A DNA stretch of 34,502 nt from Bacteroides sp. CAG:1076. GTDB lineage: Bacteria; Bacteroidota; Bacteroidia; Bacteroidales; Bacteroidaceae. Shown piece by piece: positions 23,275 through 30,825 of this stretch; the first letter of the stretch is position 1, and each line of letters starts with the position of its first letter. Made by a program: the position numbers and the translations under genes. The notes under the pieces are model-generated. The model worked only from the letters and a program-made list of their open reading frames with translations. It searched no databases and was not told the origin of the DNA. Location of the stretch: NCBI GenBank assembly GCA_000436795.1, contig HF993218.1, forward strand, positions 1-34,502, written 5' to 3'.

Positions 23275-24288
23275 ATGAAAGAAAAAATAATATATATAGT
23301 TTGTTTTATATCTATGATTATGAATACACTTTATGCACACGAGAATGAGAAAACTTTTCCGTTAAGTGATAAGGTAACGGTGGAAAGTGTTCGTTTTAAA
23401 AATCGTTTTGGCATTACATTGGCTGCCGATTTGTATAAGCCTAAACAGGCTGAGGGTAAACTCCCGGCGATAGCAGTTAGTGGTCCTTTTGGGGCGGTGA
23501 AGGAACAGTCATCAGGACTATATGCTCAGACTATGGCTGAGCGAGGATTCTTGGCTATAGCCTTTGATCCTTCTTATACAGGGGAAAGTAGTGGGGAACC
23601 TCGTTATGTTGCTTCTCCTGATATTAATACAGAAGATTTTTCAGCGGCAGTTGATTTTCTCTCTATTCGCGATGATGTGGATCCTGAACGGATTGGAATT
23701 ATTGGAATTTGTGGCTGGGGAGGAATGGCTCTCAATGCTGCTGCCATAGATACTCGCATTAAGGCTACTGTGACTGTAACCATGTATGACATGAGCAGGG
23801 TTAATGCCAACGGATATTTTGATTCGATGGATGAAAATGCTCGATATGAACTTCGTAAGAAGTTAAATGCGCAGCGTACTATTGATGCACGAAATGGCTC
23901 GTATGCACGTGCCGGTGGTGTGGTTGACCCTCTGCCGAGTGATGCTCCTCAGTTTGTGAAAGATTATTATGATTATTATAAAACGAAACGAGGTTATCAT
24001 AAACGTTCTCTCAATTCGAATGGCGGCTGGAATATTACTTCGGCACTTTCGTTTATCAATACCCCTTTGCTGACTTATAGTAGTGAGATTCGTAGTGCGG
24101 TATTGATGATTCACGGAGAAAAAGCGCATTCCAGATATTTTAGTGAAGATGCTTTCAAAAAATTGAAAGGTGACAACAAGGAGTTGATGATTATTCCTGG
24201 AGCAAGTCATGTCGATTTGTACGATAATCAGGCAGGGGTTATTCCTTACGACAAGATAGAACGATTCTTTTTTGAATATTTAAAATAA
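23275..24288 (+). CDS. Secreted alpha/beta hydrolase, dienelactone-hydrolase-like
   Basis: A 337-residue protein with an N-terminal signal peptide (hydrophobic 5-20, likely cleavage after LYA), so it is periplasmic or exported. The alpha/beta hydrolase core shows PAIAVSGPFGAVKEQ (oxyanion region), FDPSYTGESSG (97-107), the nucleophile elbow GICGWGG (144-150) with cysteine at 146 in place of the usual serine, and the histidine in GASHVDLYD near the C-terminus. Cysteine nucleophiles occur in dienelactone hydrolases. It follows the reductase gene by 18 bp. Its substrate is unknown; hydrolysis of an ester or lactone is inferred. Confidence 0.85.
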   Translation: MKEKIIYIVCFISMIMNTLYAHENEKTFPLSDKVTVESVRFKNRFGITLAADLYKPKQAEGKLPAIAVSGPFGAVKEQSSGLYAQTMAERGFLAIAFDPSYTGESSGEPRYVASPDINTEDFSAAVDFLSIRDDVDPERIGIIGICGWGGMALNAAAIDTRIKATVTVTMYDMSRVNANGYFDSMDENARYELRKKLNAQRTIDARNGSYARAGGVVDPLPSDAPQFVKDYYDYYKTKRGYHKRSLNSNGGWNITSALSFINTPLLTYSSEIRSAVLMIHGEKAHSRYFSEDAFKKLKGDNKELMIIPGASHVDLYDNQAGVIPYDKIERFFFEYLK

Positions 24289-24300
24289 GGAATACCATTC

Positions 24301-24364
24301 GGGGCAGACGGCTATTTTTCTGTATTAAGGATAAACGTTTTTACTTCATCTTGCAGTCTGCCCC
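24301..24364. terminator. Possible terminator with a long loop
   Basis: Perfect 9-bp arms GGGGCAGAC (24301-24309) and GTCTGCCCC (24356-24364) begin 12 bp after the hydrolase stop. The loop is 46 nt, unusually long for an intrinsic terminator, and only a loose T-rich stretch follows. Confidence 0.4.
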
Positions 24365-24411
24365 TGCTTTATTTCTTTGACTGAAATGCTGAGAATATCA
24401 TGAGTTCTATT

Positions 24412-24419
24412 TATATTTG
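24412..24419 (+). promoter_or_regulatory. -7 element for the DEAD-box helicase gene
   Basis: TATATTTG is a perfect TAnnTTTG, 28 bp above ATG 24448. No -33 element was found at the usual spacing. Confidence 0.55.
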
Positions 24420-24447
24420 CGTATAACTTAATTAAAATCCTGCTTTT

Positions 24448-25764
24448 ATGAATATACAGACTATACTTGCAAATTTAAAAATAGAACAATTGAATGCCAT
24501 GCAGCAAGCGGTCATTGATACTTACCGTGAAGGATGTGATTTGATTCTTTTATCCCCAACAGGGTCAGGTAAGACATTGGCCTATTTGTTGCCTCTTGTT
24601 TCATCATTAAAGTCTGAGGTAGAAGGAGTACAGGCTGTAATATTGGTTCCTTCTCGAGAGTTGGCATTACAGATAGAGCAGGTGTTCAAGTCGATGAATA
24701 CGGGATTTACTATTATGAGTTGTTATGGAGGGCGACCGGCTATGGATGAACATCGTACAATGAAAGGAATTCGTCCATCGGTAATAGTAGGAACTCCGGG
24801 TCGTATGAATGATCATCTTGAAAAGCTGAACTTTGATGCTACTGTCGTTAATCTGCTGGTGATTGACGAATTCGATAAATGTCTTGAGTTTGGTTTTCAG
24901 GAAGAGATGGCAGCAGTAATAGGTAAATTACCTAATTTGCGTCGACGTTTTCTGCTTTCTGCTACCGATACTGAGGAAATACCTCGTTTTACGGGGTTGA
25001 ACCGTACAATAAAGCTGAACTTTCTCAATCCGGATGGAGGCGTTTCTGAACGCTTACGTTTGTATAAAGTGATCTCTCCGGTAAAAGATAAGCTGGAAAC
25101 TCTTTATAGATTATTATGCTGTTTAGGTAATCAATCCACATTGGTCTTTTGCAATCATCGTGAGAGTGTTGAACGGGTAGGAAATTATTTACATTCCATG
25201 AAAGTGTATTGTGAAACTTTCCATGGAGGAATGGAACAAGATGATAGAGAGCGTGCGCTATACAAGTTCCGAAATGGCAGTTGCCATATTTTCATCTCAA
25301 CCGATCTGGCTGCCCGTGGACTGGATATCCCGGATATAAAAAATGTTATTCACTATCATCTTCCTGTTGCAGAAGATGGATTTGTACACCGCAATGGACG
25401 TACTGCCCGATGGGAGGCCAATGGTAGTGCTTATGTCATACTTTACGCTGAAGAGCAATTGCCTTCTTATATAAAGGAAGATCCTGAGGAATATATATTA
25501 CCGGCTATTACTCCTAAACCGGTGCAGCCCGATTTTGTTACCTTATATATAGGTAAAGGGAAAAAAGATAAAATAAATAAAATCGATATTGTCGGCTTCC
25601 TGTCTAAGAAAGGAAATTTAGGAAAGGAGGACATAGGTCGTGTAGATGTAAAAGATCATTATGCTTTTGCTGCGGTTTTACGCTCTAAACACAAACAAGT
25701 GTTAAAACTTGTGCAAAATGAAAAGATTAAGGGGGTAAAAGCTTTGATAGAACTGGCTAAATGA
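24448..25764 (+). CDS. DEAD-box RNA helicase, DbpA-like
   Basis: A 438-residue ATP-dependent RNA helicase. Motifs in order: Q-motif region around NAMQQAVI (16-23), Walker A SPTGSGKT (36-43), PSRELA (68-73), TPGR (116-119), motif II DEFD (140-143) in place of DEAD, SAT (171-173), and in the second RecA domain STDLAARGLD and HRNGRTAR. A C-terminal domain of about 70 residues (LYIGKGKKDKINKIDIVGFL onward) resembles the DbpA RNA-binding domain that targets 23S rRNA in E. coli. A role in ribosome assembly is therefore likely. It has its own promoter and stands alone. Confidence 0.92.
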   Translation: MNIQTILANLKIEQLNAMQQAVIDTYREGCDLILLSPTGSGKTLAYLLPLVSSLKSEVEGVQAVILVPSRELALQIEQVFKSMNTGFTIMSCYGGRPAMDEHRTMKGIRPSVIVGTPGRMNDHLEKLNFDATVVNLLVIDEFDKCLEFGFQEEMAAVIGKLPNLRRRFLLSATDTEEIPRFTGLNRTIKLNFLNPDGGVSERLRLYKVISPVKDKLETLYRLLCCLGNQSTLVFCNHRESVERVGNYLHSMKVYCETFHGGMEQDDRERALYKFRNGSCHIFISTDLAARGLDIPDIKNVIHYHLPVAEDGFVHRNGRTARWEANGSAYVILYAEEQLPSYIKEDPEEYILPAITPKPVQPDFVTLYIGKGKKDKINKIDIVGFLSKKGNLGKEDIGRVDVKDHYAFAAVLRSKHKQVLKLVQNEKIKGVKALIELAK

Positions 25765-25940
25765 TAACTTTGTGTCAATAAAACCTTGTCTCGATAAGAA
25801 ATTCTCTCAAAATGCTATGACTCTAGTCTGTTCAAAAGTCATAGAACTTACTTCTTGTGTCAATTTGTAAATTAAACCGCATTGTTTTGTGTAATTTGTT
25901 ATTAAAAACCCTGAGTTGCTAGAAAAATATTACAAAAACT

Positions 25941-25971
25941 TTTGGAAGTCTAAAAATAATCGCTATATTCG
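25941..25971 (+). promoter_or_regulatory. Upstream serC promoter P1 (in unit 1)
   Basis: TTTG at 25941-25944, 19-bp spacer, TATATTCG at 25964-25971. It departs from TAnnTTTG at one base. Transcripts from here would pass through the 19-codon frame at 26016 before reaching serC. Confidence 0.6.
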
Positions 25972-26015
25972 CAATTGTAAGAACGAACAAATGTTTAACC
26001 AAAACAAACTTCCAA

Positions 26016-26075
26016 ATGAAAAAACATAATTTCAATGCGGGATTAAAACGGTTTGTTTTGTGTAATTTGTTATGA
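26016..26075 (+). pseudogene. 19-codon truncated serC copy or leader peptide
   Basis: An ATG in unit 1 of the tandem duplication opens a frame whose first nine residues, MKKHNFNAG, equal those of SerC. It then runs into the junction with unit 2 and reads ten more residues before TGA at 26073-26075. The sequence around its start (leader and first codons) is nearly identical to that of real serC, so a ribosome should initiate equally well. It is either a harmless by-product of the duplication or a small upstream frame that influences P1 transcripts. It encodes no known peptide. Confidence 0.5.
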
Positions 26076-26111
26076 AAAGGCTTTTATAGGTATAAAAATA
26101 TTACGAAATTC

Positions 26112-26142
26112 TTTGGAAGTCTAAAAATAATAGCTATATTCG
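26112..26142 (+). promoter_or_regulatory. Proximal serC promoter P2 (in unit 2)
   Basis: TTTG at 26112-26115, 19-bp spacer, TATATTCG at 26135-26142, the same as P1 and 45 bp above ATG 26187. It is the promoter expected for serC if no duplication had occurred. Confidence 0.65.
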
Positions 26143-26186
26143 CAAATGTAAGAACGAATCAATGTTTAACCAAAACAAACTTCCAA

Positions 26187-27257
26187 ATGAAAAAACATAA
26201 TTTTAATGCGGGACCTTCGATATTGCCTCGCGAAGTGATCGAAAAAACAGCTCAGGCTATTCTTGACTATAATGGTTCGGGACTTTCGTTGATGGAAATC
26301 AGTCACCGCGCTAAAGACTTTCAGCCGGTGGTAGACGAGGCTGTTGCCTTGTTTAAAGAACTTTTGAATATTCCTGAAGGATATTCAGTACTTTTCCTGG
26401 GTGGAGGAGCAAGCATGGAGTTCTGTATGGTTCCCTATAATTTCCTTGAAAAGAAGGCTGCATATCTCAATACTGGTACATGGGCGAAAAAAGCATTGAA
26501 AGAGGCAAAGGCATTCGGAGAAACTGTCGAAGTTGCTTCTTCCGAAAAAGATGGATATACCTATATCCCGAAGAATTATACTGTACCGGCTGACGTGGAT
26601 TATTTCCATATCACGACCAATAATACGATTTATGGTACTGAACTCCATGCCGATCCGGATGTAGATGTTCCGATGGTAGCTGATATGTCATCCGATATAT
26701 TCTCCCGTCCGGTGGATGTTTCAAAATATATATGTATTTATGGTGGCGCACAGAAAAATCTGGCTCCGGCAGGTGTTACGTTTGTTATCGTAAAGAATGA
26801 TGCTTTGGGCAAGGTTTCTCGCTATATTCCTACCATGCTGAATTATCAGACTCATGTAGATAAAGGTTCAATGTTTAATACTCCTCCTGTTGTTCCTATT
26901 TATGCAGCTTTGCAGACTTTGCGTTGGCTGAAAGCTCAGGGTGGAGTGGAAGAAATGCAGCGTCGGGCTAAACAGCGTGCCGATATGCTGTATGCCGAAA
27001 TTGATCGCAATAAATTGTTCCGTGGTACTGTTACAGTCAAAGAAGACCGTTCGTATATGAACATCTGCTTCGTTATGGCTGATGAATATAAGGATCTGGA
27101 AGCTGATTTCTTGAAGTTTGCGACAGAAAAGGGAATGGTGGGTATTAAAGGTCATCGTTCTGTTGGTGGATTCCGTGCTTCTTGCTACAATGCTTTGCCG
27201 ATAGAGAGTGTTCAGGCATTGATTGACTGCATGCAGGAATTTGAAAAAATGCATTAA
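26187..27257 (+). CDS. serC: Phosphoserine aminotransferase
   Basis: A pyridoxal-phosphate enzyme that converts 3-phosphohydroxypyruvate and glutamate to O-phosphoserine in the second step of serine synthesis; the same family can act in pyridoxine synthesis. The 356 residues carry the N-terminal [12 protein letters not shown], the phosphate-binding GGGASMEF (72-79), the [10 protein letters not shown] segment (143-152) and Lys190 in [12 protein letters not shown], which holds the cofactor. Length is typical. The start is ATG 26187; the same first nine codons occur once more 171 bp upstream as part of the tandem duplication. It heads serC-serA-DUF1015, with a hairpin separating it from serA. 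Confidence 0.97.
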   Translation: MKKHNFNAGPSILPREVIEKTAQAILDYNGSGLSLMEISHRAKDFQPVVDEAVALFKELLNIPEGYSVLFLGGGASMEFCMVPYNFLEKKAAYLNTGTWAKKALKEAKAFGETVEVASSEKDGYTYIPKNYTVPADVDYFHITTNNTIYGTELHADPDVDVPMVADMSSDIFSRPVDVSKYICIYGGAQKNLAPAGVTFVIVKNDALGKVSRYIPTMLNYQTHVDKGSMFNTPPVVPIYAALQTLRWLKAQGGVEEMQRRAKQRADMLYAEIDRNKLFRGTVTVKEDRSYMNICFVMADEYKDLEADFLKFATEKGMVGIKGHRSVGGFRASCYNALPIESVQALIDCMQEFEKMH

Positions 27258-27277
27258 TTAACAAGTTTGTTATAGAA

Positions 27278-27322
27278 GGCACACAGACCTGCACGGATAG
27301 ACGGTGTGCGGGACTGTGTGCC
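27278..27322 (+). terminator. Hairpin between serC and serA, possible partial terminator
   Basis: Arms GGCACACAG (27278-27286) and CTGTGTGCC (27314-27322) pair perfectly and an inner GCAC/GTGT stem can extend the structure. ATTTTTATTATATT follows. It starts 20 bp after the serC stop and ends 27 bp before the serA start, so read-through may set the serC to serA ratio. Confidence 0.75.
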
Positions 27323-27349
27323 ATTTTTATTATATTAAATCTGATAGTT

Positions 27350-28273
27350 ATGAAAGTTTTAGTAGCAACAGAAAAACCGTTTGCAAAAATAGCTGTCGAC
27401 GGTATCCGTAAGGAAGTTGAAGCAGCTGGTTATGAATTGGCTTTGCTTGAAAAATATACTGAAAAAGCTCAGCTCCTTGAGGCTGTAAAAGATGTCAATG
27501 CCATTATTATTCGTAGTGATATTATTGATAAGGAAGTATTAGATGCTGCTCCTGAACTGAAGATTGTCGTTCGTGCAGGTGCTGGTTACGATAATGTTGA
27601 TCTGGAGGCTGCTACAGCTCATGGCGTTTGTGTTATGAATACGCCGGGACAAAATTCCAATGCTGTGGCTGAACTGGCTTTTGGCTTGATGATTATGGCT
27701 GTACGTAATTTCTATGATGGAAAGGCTGGTACAGAATTGAAAGGTAAAAAGTTGGGTATACATGCTTATGGCAATGTAGGCCGTAATGTTGCTCGTATAG
27801 CAAAAGGTATCGGCATGGAAATCTATGCTTATGATGCATATTGCCCGAAAGAAGCAATGTTAGCCGATGGCATTAAACCTGTAGATTCTGCCGAAGAATT
27901 GTATACGCAATGTAATGTAGTTTCTTTACATATTCCGGCTACTGCTGAAACGAAAAATTCAATCAATTATGATCTGGTAAACCGTATGCCGAAAAATGGT
28001 TTGCTGGTCAATACTGCCCGTAAAGAAGTTATTAATGAAGATGATTTGATTCGCTTGATGAATGATCGTCCGGATTTGAAATATGTGACTGATATTATGC
28101 CGGTTCGTCACGAAGAATTTTCTGCCAGATTCCCAGGACGCTATTTCTCAACTCCTAAGAAGATGGGTGCTCAGACTGCTGAAGCTAATATTAATGCTGG
28201 TATTGCTGCTGCACGTCAGATTGTCGGATTCCTGAAAGATGGATGCGAGAAGTATCGCGTAAATAAGAAGTGA
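27350..28273 (+). CDS. serA: D-3-phosphoglycerate dehydrogenase, short form
   Basis: Oxidises 3-phosphoglycerate to phosphohydroxypyruvate, the first step of serine synthesis. The 307 residues hold only substrate- and NAD-binding domains, with no ACT domain, so classical serine feedback is not expected. Motifs: VRAGAGYDNVD (74-84), nucleotide loop around HAYGNVG (138-144), catalytic Arg224 in NTARKEV (221-227) and candidate acid residues in VRHEEF (252-257). In the block that usually reads TPHxG, this protein has TPKKMG (268-273), putting Lys270 in place of the catalytic histidine. That substitution is known from the short PGDH of Entamoeba histolytica, reported as related to Bacteroides enzymes. 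It follows serC. Confidence 0.9.
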   Translation: MKVLVATEKPFAKIAVDGIRKEVEAAGYELALLEKYTEKAQLLEAVKDVNAIIIRSDIIDKEVLDAAPELKIVVRAGAGYDNVDLEAATAHGVCVMNTPGQNSNAVAELAFGLMIMAVRNFYDGKAGTELKGKKLGIHAYGNVGRNVARIAKGIGMEIYAYDAYCPKEAMLADGIKPVDSAEELYTQCNVVSLHIPATAETKNSINYDLVNRMPKNGLLVNTARKEVINEDDLIRLMNDRPDLKYVTDIMPVRHEEFSARFPGRYFSTPKKMGAQTAEANINAGIAAARQIVGFLKDGCEKYRVNKK

Positions 28274-28376
28274 GAAAAATCAATGATGCATAGATGAAAA
28301 TGACGGTGTGTCAAATGCTTGTATGTTTTCTATATGCCTCAGAACTTTGTATTATTTTTAAGAAACTTCAAACATT

Positions 28377-29624
28377 ATGGCAGTAGTTAAACCGTTTAGG
28401 GGGATTCGTCCACCTCAGGAAATGGTAGAGCAGGTTGCTTCCCGTCCTTACGATGTGTTGAACTCGGCTGAGGCTCGTGCTGAGGCTGCCGGGAATGAAA
28501 AATCACTTTATCATATTATCAAGCCTGAAATTGATTTTCCGGAAGGAACTGACGAGCATGATCCGTGTGTGTACGATAAAGCTGTGCAGAACTTTCAGAT
28601 GTTTCAGGACAAGGGATGGCTGGTGCAGGATAAGAAAGACTGTTACTATATCTATGCACAGACCATGAATGGTAAAACACAATATGGCCTGGTAGTTGGA
28701 GCCTATGTTCCCGATTATCTGAATGGCGTAATTAAAAAACATGAGCTGACACGCCGGGACAAGGAGGAAGATCGTATGAAGCATGTACGCGTGAACGATG
28801 CTAATATTGAGCCGGTCTTTTTTGCTTATCCGGATAATGCGGTGCTGGATGCAATTGTTGCTAAATATACAGCTAAGAAACCGGTCTACGATTTTGTTGC
28901 TCCCGATGATGGCTTTGGACATACCTTTTGGGTGATCGATCAGGATGAGGATATAGCTGCTATTACGAAAGCTTTTGCCGCGATGCCTTCTTTATACATA
29001 GCCGATGGTCATCATCGTAGTGCTGCAGCTGCTTTGGTTGGAGCGGAGAAAGCGAAGGAGAATCCTAACCATCGGGGTGATGAAGAATATAATTATTTCA
29101 TGGCTGTTTGTTTCCCGGCAAGCCAGCTTACCATTATCGATTATAATCGCGTGGTGAAAGATTTGAACGGATTAACTTCCGCACAATTCTTGGAAGCCTT
29201 GAGGAAACATTTCGATGTAGTGGATAAAGGTTCGGAAGTATATAAGCCTGCTGCACTTCATAATTTCTCCTTGTATCTTGACGGCAAGTGGTACAGCCTG
29301 ACGGCAAAGCCTGATACATACGATGATAATGACCCGATTGGAGTTTTGGATGTTACCATTTCATCGAATTTGATTTTGGATGAAATTTTAGGTATAAAGG
29401 ATTTGCGTTCAGACAAACGTATTGATTTTGTCGGAGGTATCCGGGGACTTGGTGAATTGAAGAAGCGGGTAGATAGTGGTGAAATGAAAATGGCATTGGC
29501 TCTTTATCCGGTTTCCATGAAGCAACTGATGGATATTGCCGATACAGGCAATATTATGCCTCCTAAAACTACCTGGTTCGAACCTAAACTTCGATCTGGA
29601 TTAGTTATACATAAATTGAAATGA
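28377..29624 (+). CDS. DUF1015 family protein linked to serine biosynthesis genes
   Basis: A 415-residue cytoplasmic protein without membrane segments. It begins with the family's FRGIRPP (7-13) and RPYDVL (23-28), and carries the conserved HELTRRDKEEDR (122-133) and IADGHHRSAAA (208-218). The DGHHR core resembles the nucleotide-handling motif of ParB-like proteins, including the free-serine kinase SerK. It lies about 100 bp after serA and the three genes face the same way. A terminator closes the set at 29772-29809. The biochemical function is not established to my knowledge; a role in serine or phosphoserine metabolism is inferred from position. Confidence 0.88.
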   Translation: MAVVKPFRGIRPPQEMVEQVASRPYDVLNSAEARAEAAGNEKSLYHIIKPEIDFPEGTDEHDPCVYDKAVQNFQMFQDKGWLVQDKKDCYYIYAQTMNGKTQYGLVVGAYVPDYLNGVIKKHELTRRDKEEDRMKHVRVNDANIEPVFFAYPDNAVLDAIVAKYTAKKPVYDFVAPDDGFGHTFWVIDQDEDIAAITKAFAAMPSLYIADGHHRSAAAALVGAEKAKENPNHRGDEEYNYFMAVCFPASQLTIIDYNRVVKDLNGLTSAQFLEALRKHFDVVDKGSEVYKPAALHNFSLYLDGKWYSLTAKPDTYDDNDPIGVLDVTISSNLILDEILGIKDLRSDKRIDFVGGIRGLGELKKRVDSGEMKMALALYPVSMKQLMDIADTGNIMPPKTTWFEPKLRSGLVIHKLK

Positions 29625-29771
29625 TAGTTTGACAAAATATATCAGATTCCCTTCCTTTTGTAAGATTTCTCTTCAAACCGTAAAAGAGCACTGGTGGGTG
29701 CTGTAGCATAAATATGGTTTGTATGCCGGAAAGGGAAGTCCTTTCTGGCAAAGGTTGAGTCTGATATTGTG

Positions 29772-29809
29772 AAAGGTCAGGACATTTTAGCGAAAATATC
29801 CTGACCTTT
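29772..29809 (+). terminator. Terminator after DUF1015
   Basis: Perfect 11-bp arms AAAGGTCAGGA (29772-29782) and TCCTGACCTTT (29799-29809), and an inner ATTTT/AAAAT stem across a C-A mismatch, leave a 4-nt loop. A further TTTCTTG follows. It closes the serC-serA-DUF1015 group and precedes the promoter of the EamA gene. The stretch 29625-29771 shows no gene. Confidence 0.8.
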
Positions 29810-29845
29810 TTCTTGTTTGGCCGGATGTTTTTGCTTAAGATTGTG

Positions 29846-29853
29846 TACCTTTG
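29846..29853 (+). promoter_or_regulatory. -7 element for the EamA transporter gene
   Basis: TACCTTTG matches TAnnTTTG, 28 bp above ATG 29882. A TTTG lies at 29816-29819, but the spacing of 26 bp is longer than usual. Confidence 0.5.
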
Positions 29854-29881
29854 CTGCCGGTTTTGAAAAATAGACATTTAC

Positions 29882-30796
29882 ATGGTTAGTAATACATTCA
29901 AAGGTTTTGTTTACGGTGCTGTAGCTGCTGCCAGTTACGGTCTTAATCCTCTGTTTACTTTACCGCTGTATTCCGATGGTATTAGTGCCGATTCAGTCTT
30001 GTTTTATCGTTACGGTCTGGGGGTAGTAATGCTTGCTTTGTTGATGAAAATGCAGAAGCAGTCGTTTGTCTTACATCGTTCCGAAATATTGCCACTGTTT
30101 GTAATGGGAATGCTCTTTGCCTTTTCGTCGCTTACATTATTTTTGAGCTATAATTATATGGACGCAGGAATAGCTTCTACCATACTTTTTGTCTATCCTG
30201 TGCTGGTAGCCATTATTATGGCTGTGTGCTTTAAGGAAAAGGTTTCTGTTATAACCGCTCTTTCCATAGCCTTGGCTTTTCTCGGAATTTCCTTGTTGTA
30301 CAAAGGAGAAGGTGGTAAAACATTAAGTTTGGTAGGTGTTTTGCTGGTCTTTGCTTCATCGCTGACTTATGCTGTCTATATTATTGGAGTAAATCGTTCT
30401 TCATTGAAAGACATGCCGACATCCAAGTTGACTTTCTATGCATTATTATTTGGCTTGAGTGTGTTTGTTGTGCGTCTTAAGTTTTGTACGCAACTTGATA
30501 TTATTACGACTCCTGCATTATGGGTAAATCCTATAGCTTTGGCTTTGTTTCCAACAGTGATTTCACTGATTGCCATGACTAAATCTATCCATTATATCGG
30601 ATCTACGCCAGCAGCTATATTGGGAGCGTTGGAACCGATTACAGCATTGTTTTTTGGGGTACTGGTATTTGGAGAACGTCTGACTCCACGTATTATCTTG
30701 GGGATTATTCTGGTACTGACAGCTGTTACGCTGATTATAATCGGAAAATCGCTGATGAATACAATCCGGGTACACATACTGCGAAGTAATAAATAG
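29882..30796 (+). CDS. EamA/DMT family transporter
   Basis: A 304-residue inner-membrane protein with ten predicted helices in two EamA repeats (about 1-140 and 150-290), the usual build of drug/metabolite transporters. The second repeat contains the characteristic segment AAILGALEPITALFFGVLVF (about 241-260) followed by GERLT. The N-terminus is short before the first helix. Such proteins export amino acids or other metabolites, but the substrate cannot be told here. It stands just after the serine genes, separated by a terminator and its own promoter. It precedes the YigZ gene by 29 bp and may be co-transcribed with it. Confidence 0.9.
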   Translation: MVSNTFKGFVYGAVAAASYGLNPLFTLPLYSDGISADSVLFYRYGLGVVMLALLMKMQKQSFVLHRSEILPLFVMGMLFAFSSLTLFLSYNYMDAGIASTILFVYPVLVAIIMAVCFKEKVSVITALSIALAFLGISLLYKGEGGKTLSLVGVLLVFASSLTYAVYIIGVNRSSLKDMPTSKLTFYALLFGLSVFVVRLKFCTQLDIITTPALWVNPIALALFPTVISLIAMTKSIHYIGSTPAAILGALEPITALFFGVLVFGERLTPRIILGIILVLTAVTLIIIGKSLMNTIRVHILRSNK

Positions 30797-30825
30797 TATA
30801 TTTCAAAATTAGATAAATCCGAATC

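Larger units (their letters stand above)
25871..26212 (+). repeat. Tandem duplication of the serC promoter, leader and first codons (2 x 171 bp)
   Basis: Unit 1 (25871-26041) and unit 2 (26042-26212) are directly adjacent and align without gaps, with 149 of 171 positions identical by hand count. The divergence is concentrated in the promoter-distal part (around unit positions 38-70), while the promoter, leader and start codon are almost unchanged. Each unit holds TTTG-N19-TATATTCG, a 5' leader and ATG plus eight further codons of serC. Unit 2 continues into the real gene. A shorter imperfect echo of the unit's first 25-30 bp (TTGTGT...AATTTGT...ATTAAA) is also seen at 25855-25878. The remainder of the gap between the helicase and serC (25765-25870) holds only a weak stem (25815-25844). 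Confidence 0.92.

Noticed and set aside
24865..24876. DEFD in place of DEAD in helicase motif II as a sign of inactivity
   Set aside because: The metal-binding Asp-Glu and the final Asp are kept and the other motifs are intact, so the change is a family variant and not a loss of function.
25815..25844. Inverted repeat CTATGACT / AGTCATAG after the helicase gene
   Set aside because: An 8-bp AT-rich stem with a 14-nt loop and no T run; too weak to call a terminator, although it lies in the right place.
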